NCBI GenBank assembly: GCA_019748295.1
Contig: JAIEPT010000082.1
Coordinates: 1 to 41,691, forward strand
Source of the DNA: Gemmataceae bacterium
Lineage (GTDB): Bacteria > Planctomycetota > Planctomycetia > Gemmatales > Gemmataceae
Length of the DNA stretch: 41,691 bases
Reading direction: 5' to 3'
In this document: in pieces, positions 35,907-41,691 of the stretch
Layout of the letters: each line of letters opens with the position of its first letter
Position numbering within the stretch: the first letter of the stretch is position 1
Notes under the pieces: model-generated
What the model was told of the DNA's origin: nothing
Database searches by the model: none
What the model saw: only the letters and a program-made list of their open reading frames with translations
Translations under genes and position numbers: made by a program

Positions 35907-36117
35907 AGCTCCCCAAGGGGAGAGGGCTGCTTCTTCTGACTCCGCTCTCTCCAAGGGGAGAGGGGCCGATTCTTCTGGCTCCCCTCTCCCCTTTGGGGAG
36001 AGGGGCTGGGGGTGAGGGGAGGAAACGGTGCTGACGCTTGTCCGTCTTCGATGGCGAAGACCAGGCCTCAGCACGGGATAGCCCCTCTCCCCTCTCCCCA
36101 AAGGGGAGAGGGGAGCA
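35907..36117. repeat. family F cluster of four G/C-rich arms
   Basis: Two short copies (GCTCCCCAAGGGGAGAGGGC and CTCTCCAAGGGGAGAGGGG) lead into a full arm CTCCCCTCTCCCCTTTGGGG with AGAGGGGCTGGGGGTGAGG. An inverted arm, CCCTCTCCCCAAAGGGGAG, follows about 70 bp later. The cluster directly precedes the ExeA-type gene on its upstream side and spans most of the 344-bp gap. The remaining 120 bp contains nothing recognised. Confidence 0.85.
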
Positions 36118-36236
36118 AAACGCCGATACCACTTAGCTAGATTCGGCAAGGTAAGCCTGCAAAGTTGAACAATTCGGCGAAGTCCGCCGGGACGGGAAAT
36201 CGGGGAAACTTGGCAAATGATGCCGATTCGAGCGAC

Positions 36237-37322
36237 TCACTTCTTCGGAGCAGGCCCTTCGTCTCGTTGGTAGATCGGCAGATAGCGATACTCGACCGTA
36301 AGGGTCAGTACGGCCAGTGAGGTGGCATAGACGGGGCCGTACCCTTCATTGGCGAGCCATGAGCCGTTGGTCTGCTGATGAGCGAACAGGATCTTGTGCA
36401 TGTTGCCGCGGTGCAAGGTCCAATAGTTGTTGCCGAGTTGGAAGAGCGCCTGGGAGACGTAGTAGCTCGAATAAAAGAAATGCTCGTCGTTCCAGGCCAG
36501 GGGATGTTTGAGAAGGTAGGACCCCGCTTGCAGCGACTCCGGCGCGTGATGCAGTTTCTTGCCGACAAGCTCGAACCCGAGGATCGCCGTCCCGGTGCAG
36601 GCCTTGGTGATGCGTCCGCCGGGGAAGTAAGTAAAACCTCCGCTTTGGACGTCGCGGCAATTCTTGAGGAAGCCGACCGCCATCTCCATCCGCTCGACCG
36701 GCACATCGCATCCGACATTTTTCGCAGCCCGTAAGGCAAGCATCTGCCAACCCGTGACGCTGAGGTCCGCATCCTGCTGTTCGGGCTGATATCGCCATCC
36801 GCCTTGGTAGATTCCCGGCTGCGTTCGCTGAGCCTTGAGAATCACTTCCGCTGCCTTGACCAGCTTGGGCCGAATTTCCTTGGAGAGCTTCGCGTCGCAC
36901 ATGCCGACGGATTCGGCGAGCACCATCGTGCAGATGCCGTGGTGGTACATCGAGATGCCGCCGGAGCCTTCCATCGCGAGCATGCCGTTCGGCTGCTGCC
37001 GGCTCAGGATCCACCGAATGCCCTTCTCGACCGCGTCGCCGTGGGGCCCTTCGCCCGGAACATGGCCCGCGGAAAGAAACGCCATGACGGCGAGGCCGGT
37101 GATCGCGATGTTCTTCTCGGAAAAGGCACCCCAGGCGCCGTCTTTCTCCTGCATGTTCGCGAGGAAAACGAGAGCCTTGTCCACCGATTCTTCAAGTCGA
37201 TCCTTCGCCGGCGGCTGCGCATGAAGGGACGTGGCCGCGAAAAACGCGGCAGCGATCCAGAGCACGAAGAAGGTCAATATCCGCAGCAAATGCTCATCTC
37301 GGCGGGGGATGGTCTGGTGCAT
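36237..37322 (-). CDS. secreted squalene-cyclase/prenyltransferase-like toroid protein
   Basis: 361 residues with a signal or anchor helix (about 13-34, ILTFFVLWIAAAFFAATS). The rest shows repeated helical hairpins with the family motif: NMQEKDGAWGAF, SRQQPNGMLAM, GGWRYQPEQQDADLSVTGW, QSGGFTYFPGG and HQQTNGSWLANEGYG. These are alpha/alpha-toroid repeats of the terpene cyclase and prenyltransferase type. No DxDD acid motif of true squalene-hopene cyclases is seen. It is exported, unlike cyclases of hopanoid synthesis, so a binding or unknown enzymatic role is more likely. Confidence 0.85.
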   Translation of the reverse strand: MHQTIPRRDEHLLRILTFFVLWIAAAFFAATSLHAQPPAKDRLEESVDKALVFLANMQEKDGAWGAFSEKNIAITGLAVMAFLSAGHVPGEGPHGDAVEKGIRWILSRQQPNGMLAMEGSGGISMYHHGICTMVLAESVGMCDAKLSKEIRPKLVKAAEVILKAQRTQPGIYQGGWRYQPEQQDADLSVTGWQMLALRAAKNVGCDVPVERMEMAVGFLKNCRDVQSGGFTYFPGGRITKACTGTAILGFELVGKKLHHAPESLQAGSYLLKHPLAWNDEHFFYSSYYVSQALFQLGNNYWTLHRGNMHKILFAHQQTNGSWLANEGYGPVYATSLAVLTLTVEYRYLPIYQRDEGPAPKK

Positions 37323-37378
37323 TGTCGTGCGTCATCCGAAGTCGCACAAGGCGTCGAGCCGCGGGCCTTGCGGAGGCC

Positions 37379-37572
37379 AGAGTGGTCCTCACGCTCCGCG
37401 TGAGGTCAGCGGCGATGCGAGGTCAGTCCGCCGTGGAAACAAGTTTATCTAACTTGTTTGAAATCGCTTCGAAAACCAATCCGACGAGTTAGATAAACTT
37501 GTCGCCACGAAAGGCAGGTTGCGGTCTGGCTTCACATCGCCGCTGACCTCACGCGGAGCGTGAGGACCACTC
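37379..37572. repeat. family A composite palindrome with inner core
   Basis: The outer arms AGAGTGGTCCTCACGCTCCG and reverse complement, and the inner mini-palindromes AACAAGTTTATCTAACTTGTT (37439 onward) and CGACGAGTTAGATAAACTTGTC, repeat the layout at 10611-10805 with about 70% similarity in the loop by eye. It follows the cyclase-like gene's upstream end. Confidence 0.9.
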
Positions 37573-37695
37573 GGGGCCGCGCTCGCGGGGGTACGACGGG
37601 TGATCGGCGCCAAGTTGCGGATCGCGGACGGCCGCGTACGTAATGGGCGTGAGCCCAATTCTCAGAAACCGCAAACGGAACAACTACCTAGTGCG

Positions 37696-37823
37696 GGAGA
37701 CCGCAGTTTGTCGCGCCCGGCGACAGGCAATGCTTAGATACCAAGCAGCGGCATCAGTCTCTCGGTCCTTCGCCGAAAAAACCTGGTTTATAACATCCCT
37801 AAAATAAGCGACTTGCGGTCTCC
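37696..37823. repeat. inverted repeat with AT-rich centre
   Basis: GGAGACCGCAGTTTGTCGC (37696-37714) and GCGACTTGCGGTCTCC (37808-37823) are imperfect reverse complements. The loop has a smaller hairpin region (GCGCCCGGCGACAGGC) and an AT-rich segment AAAAAACCTGGTTTATAACA. The larger gap 37573-38042 has no gene. It may be a small RNA or a miniature element, and nothing further is recognised. Confidence 0.5.
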
Positions 37824-38042
37824 ACTCCCGAAGCGCGACGCGTTAGGCACACCGCTTGCTTTGGTCCTTCCCGTCGAGTTGGTGCTCCCGCCTTCGCTTC
37901 CTCTCTCCCGCCAGGCCCGCGCCTGAGCAACGTGCTTGTCGAACCGGTCGGATCGGTTCAATCACCGAGTTATGCCGGCGTTCCGTATTTGCGAGCATTC
38001 GCTTGCCCGCGAATTCCACGCGCCGACATCGGAGGAACTTCC

Positions 38043-38525
38043 ATGCGTTACGAACACTGGCGACCCCGGATGGGCCTGGCCACCACCGCGTTTCTCGTCG
38101 CAAGCTTGCTCGGTGCGGTCGTCTGCTTTCAAGTTCCACGCCTTCTGGCCCCTGATGAACCGCAGTCGGCATATTCCGAATGCATCCCGCCCCATGACAA
38201 GGTGCACGACCTCGACCGCCTTCGGCCTTCGCTGACGCAAATCCAGCGTGCTGTTCGTATCGGCTCCCTGCCGCTTGAGGACGCCATCACCACCGTCGAT
38301 GCCCTGGTCGCTGAAACGACGCTCGACGTCAGCATTCAATACTTCCCAGGCCGCGATCGCCGGGAACGGGTGGCGAACATGACGATTTTCTGGGCCATGT
38401 CCGACGCGATGCCCGAGGATGAACGAGCCAACGCGACGCGACGCATCAACGAGCAGTTCCGCAAGCTCTTCGGCTGCGACTCATCAATGCCGCACGTTTC
38501 GGAACCTGAAGCGGCGAGCAACTAA
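38043..38525 (+). CDS. small anchored protein, possible metal-sensing (CnrR/CzcE-like) or unknown
   Basis: 160 residues. One N-terminal hydrophobic helix (about 11-32, GLATTAFLVASLLGAVVCF) suggests membrane anchoring or export. The rest is a helical domain with RPSLTQIQRAVRIGSL, FPGRDRRERVANMTIFWAM and NEQFRKLFGCDSS. Helix-rich exported domains of this size occur in heavy-metal sensor proteins, but no His/Met ligand cluster is seen, so function is unknown. GGAGGA (38031-38036), 6 nt before the ATG, decides the start. Confidence 0.7.
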   Translation: MRYEHWRPRMGLATTAFLVASLLGAVVCFQVPRLLAPDEPQSAYSECIPPHDKVHDLDRLRPSLTQIQRAVRIGSLPLEDAITTVDALVAETTLDVSIQYFPGRDRRERVANMTIFWAMSDAMPEDERANATRRINEQFRKLFGCDSSMPHVSEPEAASN

Positions 38526-38578
38526 ATCTCAGTGCGCGATTGTGCACCCTCTTGCAGACTTGGCCCCTGAACGCCACT

Positions 38579-38773
38579 AACCACAGAGCCACAGAGAACA
38601 CAGAGAGTCTCCCGCGGAGGCCATGACATATTCGGCAGGCATTCCGAAAAGCGTGGAGACGTCATTCGATCCTCAACGATTTAGCAAGTTTCATGAACAC
38701 TTTCTCTCAAGATTCGGGCCGATATAGATGTTCGCTTCCGAATCGCTCTGTGTCCTCTGTGCCTCTGTGGTTT
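38579..38773. repeat. family G inverted repeat (ACCACAGAG type)
   Basis: AACCACAGAGCCACAGAGAA with CACAGAG at 38579-38606 and its reverse complement (CTCTGTGTCCTCTGTGCC with TCTGTGGTTT) at 38745-38773 form arms of about 28 bp with a 138-bp loop. The arm itself is a tandem of CCACAGAG-like units. The rest of the gap 38526-38991 holds a promoter and nothing else recognised. Confidence 0.8.
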
Positions 38774-38922
38774 GGTGTCTTTCCAACACGGCGTGGCGCT
38801 GCGGCACAATTGCGCACGGTGATCTAGACGAAACCACGAATCGAAACGTGAAGCCGAGGTCCGCTCGCCTGAGGGCAGCGACCGCCTCGGCGTCGCTTCT
38901 TTCCCCATTGCGTCGAATCCAG

Positions 38923-38952
38923 TTGCCCCGCGGCGGTTGCAGGCCGCATAAT
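38923..38952 (+). promoter_or_regulatory. candidate sigma70-like promoter for the first CxxC gene
   Basis: TTGCCC at 38923-38928 and CATAAT at 38947-38952 are spaced 18 bp. Transcription would start near 38960, giving a leader of about 32 nt with GGAG before the ATG at 38992. Confidence 0.4.
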
Positions 38953-38991
38953 GAGGGAGTCGCTTCCCGCCGATTTCCCGGAGATTCCTTC

Positions 38992-40167
38992 ATGCTCCGC
39001 CTTTCGTCCGCATTGCTCGCGGCTGCGGCCGTGTTGTTTGCCGCGACTCCTGCTTCCGCCTGCCCCTTCTGCTCCGAAGGGCGCGGCCCCACGCTCACGG
39101 GGGATTTCGACACCGCCAAGCTCGTGATGCTGGGCTCCATCGGACCTGCCAAACTTGCGGCCGGCGACGGCGAGTCCGCGACCGAGTTCACCATCGAGCA
39201 GGTTTTGAAACCTCATGACTTCGTGAAGGACAAGAAGAAGATCGTCCTGCCTCGTTTCATTCCGCAGACGAAGAACAAGTTCCTTGTCTTCTGCGACGTC
39301 TACAAGAACACCCTCGATCCCTATCGCGGCATCGAAGTGACGGGCGATGAGCAGATCGTCAAGTATATCGTCGGCGCCGTCAAGCTCGCCGAGCGGCCCG
39401 CCGGCGAGAGACTTCGCTACGCCTTCGATTACCTCAACAGCCCCGAGTTCGAGGTAGCCGTCGATGCGTATCGCGAGTTCGCCAAGGCGGATTACAAGGA
39501 TTACATGACGATGGCGAAGTCGCTCCCCACCGAAACCATCGTCGGTTGGCTGCGCGACCCGAAGACTCCCTCCTTCCGCCTCGGACTTTACTCCTCGCTG
39601 CTGGGCCATTGCGGTTCCGAAAAGCATGCGGCCGTCCTCAAGGAGATGCTGGACGACCCGGAGAAGCGCCGCAGTTCGAGCATCGACGGCATCCTGGCGG
39701 GCTACGTGATGCTGCAGCCGAAAAAGGGCTGGGAGCATTTGAAGAGCGTGCTCAACAACCCGAAGGAAGAGTTCCTCATGCGATACGCCGTGCTCCGCAC
39801 GATGCGCTTTCTTTGGGACCAACGTCCTGACCTTATCGACAAAGAAGAGATCGTGCTTGGAGCATCAGGTCTCTTGATTCAAGGCGACATGGCCGACTTC
39901 GCGATCGAGGATCTTCGCAAATGGCATCGCTGGGAAAAGACCGACGCGGTGCTCGATTTGTACGGCCAGAAAACGCATGACATTCCGGTGGTGAAGCGTG
40001 CGATCCTTCGTTTCGCTTTGCAATCGCCCAGCACGCGTGCCAAGACCTGGATCGCCCAACAGCGCCAGCGCGACTCCGACTGGGTGAAGGACGCGGAAGA
40101 ACTGCTGAAGCTCGAAACCGACTCCACGCCCATGACGCCGATGGCGACGAAGGCCGGCAAGGAATAG
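38992..40167 (+). CDS. secreted HEAT-like protein with CPFC motif (paralogue 1)
   Basis: 391 residues. Signal peptide MLRLSSALLAAAAVLFAATP is cleaved near Ala23, leaving Cys24-Pro-Phe-Cys27 at the very start of the mature protein. An alpha/beta N-terminal domain (about 35-120) contains VMLGSIGPAKL and IVLPRFIPQ, then a helical C-terminal part with HEAT-like repeats (GYVMLQPKKGW, EFLMRYAVLRTMRFLW, DLRKWHRWEKTDAVLDLYGQ). Function is unknown. The CxxC right after the signal could bind metal, heme or disulfide partners. The next gene is a paralogue with the same architecture. GGAG precedes the start. Confidence 0.85.
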   Translation: MLRLSSALLAAAAVLFAATPASACPFCSEGRGPTLTGDFDTAKLVMLGSIGPAKLAAGDGESATEFTIEQVLKPHDFVKDKKKIVLPRFIPQTKNKFLVFCDVYKNTLDPYRGIEVTGDEQIVKYIVGAVKLAERPAGERLRYAFDYLNSPEFEVAVDAYREFAKADYKDYMTMAKSLPTETIVGWLRDPKTPSFRLGLYSSLLGHCGSEKHAAVLKEMLDDPEKRRSSSIDGILAGYVMLQPKKGWEHLKSVLNNPKEEFLMRYAVLRTMRFLWDQRPDLIDKEEIVLGASGLLIQGDMADFAIEDLRKWHRWEKTDAVLDLYGQKTHDIPVVKRAILRFALQSPSTRAKTWIAQQRQRDSDWVKDAEELLKLETDSTPMTPMATKAGKE

Positions 40168-40191
40168 AACCGGCAACGAATGCAGATGAAG

Positions 40192-40224
40192 GCGTCCGAA
40201 CCGCATGGTTCGGACGCTTTTTTT
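40192..40224 (+). terminator. Rho-independent terminator
   Basis: GCGTCCGAACC (40192-40202) and GGTTCGGACGC (40207-40217) form a perfect 11-bp stem with loop GCAT, followed directly by seven T residues. It lies 25 bp after the stop codon of the first CxxC gene and should end its transcript. The second paralogue therefore needs its own promoter. Confidence 0.92.
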
Positions 40225-40319
40225 GTTGTTACGGCACGTGGAATCCGGCTTGTCTCGCAAGGCCGTTTTGGTGACGATGTTGAGCCCTGAGCGATCAAGG
40301 ACCGCCGAGGATTGCCGCG

Positions 40320-41459
40320 ATGTTCCCGGTTCGCATTCTTCTCGTCTGCGTTCTTGCAGTCGCCGCAATCAATGTGGCACGGGCATGCTCGCTCTGCGCG
40401 CTGTCCGGCAAACGCCACTCCCTGGGCGGCGAACTGGATCGTTCGGAGTTCGCCATCTACGGCACCATCGCGAATCCTCGCTTCGTCACCGATGGCCGGC
40501 CCGGAGCGGGAGTGACGGAGTTCCGCATCGAGAAGGTGTTCAAGAACCATCCCGATCTGGGCACGGCAAAGACGATCGAATTGCCGCGCTATCTGCCGGT
40601 GCTCGATCCCAAGAATCCGCCCCGCTACGTCGTCTTCGGCGACTTCCACAAGGGGAAGCCTGACACGTTCCAGGGCTTTTCGATCCGCACCCCCGCCGTC
40701 CTCGAATACCTCGAAGCTACTCGGCCCCTGCGAAACGGCCCCCGTCTCGATGCCCTGACCGTGTATGCCCGATATCTCGATCATCCGGACCCGCAGGTCG
40801 CGGAGGATGCGTTCCTCGAGTTCGCCCTCTCGCGCGATCATGAAGTGCTGGAAGCGGCCAAGAAGGTGGACCTCGACAAGCTGCGAAAGCTGCTCGCCGA
40901 TCCCAAATTGGATGCGGATCGGGCGAGTCTCTTCGCGTTCATGCTCGGAACCGTCGGACAAGCGCGTGACGCCGAGTGGTTCGTTCAAGTTCTGCAGAAG
41001 CCGACGCCGGAACAGGCACGCGGCTTCGACGGTCTGCTTGCGGGTTACATGACGCTCGATCCGAAGAACGGTTGGACCAAGGCCTGGGAAATCCTCGGCG
41101 ATGCCAAGAAGCCGTTCGTGCAACGTTATGGTGCGATTCGGGCCGTGCGATTCTTTCGCAATGCGGACGCGAAAGCGCTGCGTCCGCGGGTCCTTCACGG
41201 CTACAAGCTCGGCGTGCTCGACGGAGAGTTGGCCGACATCGCGATCGACGATCTGCGGCAATGGAAGGCATGGGAACTGACGGACATCATCCTGGAGCAG
41301 TACGGCAAATCAAGCCACCGAACATCGATTGTCGAACGGGGCATCGTGCGTTACGCCCTCTGCTGCCCGTTGCCGCAGGCGCGGGCACTCGTGGAACGCG
41401 CACGGCGAACGGATGCCGAGATGGTTCGAGATATCGAAGACTCGCTTAAAGCGAACTAA
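40320..41459 (+). CDS. secreted HEAT-like protein with CSLC motif (paralogue 2)
   Basis: 379 residues. Signal peptide of about 22 residues (MFPVRILLVCVLAVAAINVA), then Cys23-Ser-Leu-Cys26 at the mature start. It shares the architecture and many positions with the preceding gene: GLLAGYMTLDPKNGW, PFVQRYGAIRAVRFF, ADIAIDDLRQWKAWELTDII and VERGIVRYALCCPLP. It is therefore a tandem duplication with strong divergence. The terminator at 40192 separates the two. Function is unknown and the start is the ATG before the signal peptide. Confidence 0.85.
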   Translation: MFPVRILLVCVLAVAAINVARACSLCALSGKRHSLGGELDRSEFAIYGTIANPRFVTDGRPGAGVTEFRIEKVFKNHPDLGTAKTIELPRYLPVLDPKNPPRYVVFGDFHKGKPDTFQGFSIRTPAVLEYLEATRPLRNGPRLDALTVYARYLDHPDPQVAEDAFLEFALSRDHEVLEAAKKVDLDKLRKLLADPKLDADRASLFAFMLGTVGQARDAEWFVQVLQKPTPEQARGFDGLLAGYMTLDPKNGWTKAWEILGDAKKPFVQRYGAIRAVRFFRNADAKALRPRVLHGYKLGVLDGELADIAIDDLRQWKAWELTDIILEQYGKSSHRTSIVERGIVRYALCCPLPQARALVERARRTDAEMVRDIEDSLKAN

Positions 41460-41460
41460 C

Positions 41461-41660
41461 GGTTAGCCGCGACGCGCAGCGGAGCGCGGACTGCATTCCT
41501 CCCCTCTCCCTCCGGGAGAGGGGCCGGGGGCTTACAGGTGTAGGTTTCTTGGTGGAGGCAGCGAAGCTTCCCCTCTCCCCCGCAGGGATCACGATTGCCC
41601 GTGCCGAACAGTGACCGCGGGGGAGAGGGTGGCCGAAGGCCGGGTGAGGGGAGCTTCGGA
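41461..41660. repeat. half family B palindrome joined to family F repeats
   Basis: GGTTAGCCGCGACGCGCAGC with GGAGCGCGG (41461-41489) is the left arm of family B, starting 1 bp after the TAA stop. Its right arm is missing. The next bases are family F arms (CTCCCCTCTCCCTCCGGGAG at about 41499-41520, and a further pair to 41660), so two families are fused at this point. Confidence 0.8.
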
Positions 41661-41691
41661 AGACTTGCCCTTTTTGACGTGAAGTAAAGGG

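Noticed and set aside
37573..37830. Considered as a known riboswitch
   Set aside because: No conserved core of any riboswitch class that I know could be matched.
38728..38991. Upstream extension of the first CxxC gene
   Set aside because: It would remove the signal peptide from the N-terminus and runs through a family G repeat; GGAG supports the later ATG.

Overview
The window is GC-rich bacterial chromosome, very probably from a planctomycete of the Gemmata/Pirellula type. This is inferred from gene content: two chaperonins in a groEL-groES...groEL-dnaJ-grpE cluster, large Ser/Thr kinase and WD40 proteins, a DUF1571 lipoprotein, many secreted proteins of unknown function, and intergenic gaps packed with palindromic repeats. 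No rRNA, tRNA, CRISPR array, phage or complete insertion sequence was recognised.

Layout. 1-915 is non-coding and ends in the leader of the first chaperonin gene. 916-7393 (+) is the protein-folding cluster: groEL1, groES, a two-gene insert (an 84-residue unknown and a retropepsin-like protease), groEL2 without a GGM tail, dnaJ and grpE. 7586-9132 (-) holds a probable lipoprotein and an unknown protein. 9425-14071 (+) encodes a secreted lipase-like hydrolase, a membrane pseudokinase and a membrane-anchored unknown. 14279-15220 (+) is a histone-deacetylase-family amidohydrolase. 15257-27452 (-) carries an AAA/DUF4143 ATPase, a ferritin-like protein, a DUF1571 protein, a secreted beta-domain protein, a secreted esterase next to a Tm-1-like protein, a Ser/Thr kinase and a WD40 protein. 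27758-29370 (+) is thiL-queC with a 4-bp overlap. 30012-30398 (+) is a small Gly-rich protein with a WGxxGxxG-like motif. 30454-33449 (-) holds a HerA-like ATPase and dtd. 33570-33842 (+) is a small unknown. 34027-35892 (-) is a pair of polysaccharide/secretion-type ATPases. 36237-37322 (-) is a secreted squalene-cyclase-like toroid protein. 38043-41459 (+) holds a small membrane protein and two tandem paralogues that start with CxxC after the signal peptide.

The most striking features are of two kinds. First, several proteins keep the fold of a signalling enzyme but lack its catalytic residues: a pseudokinase without Gly-loop, HRD or DFG, and a BY-kinase-like protein whose P-loop lysine is alanine and which lacks the tyrosine tail. 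Second, almost every intergenic gap carries one of about eight families of long palindromes. Some are nested inside one another, some survive as half copies fused to another family, and some abut stop codons or start signals. No single convincing new defence or metabolic system was found. The best leads are the repeat system, the pseudokinase module, the protease pair inside the chaperonin operon, and the CxxC paralogues.
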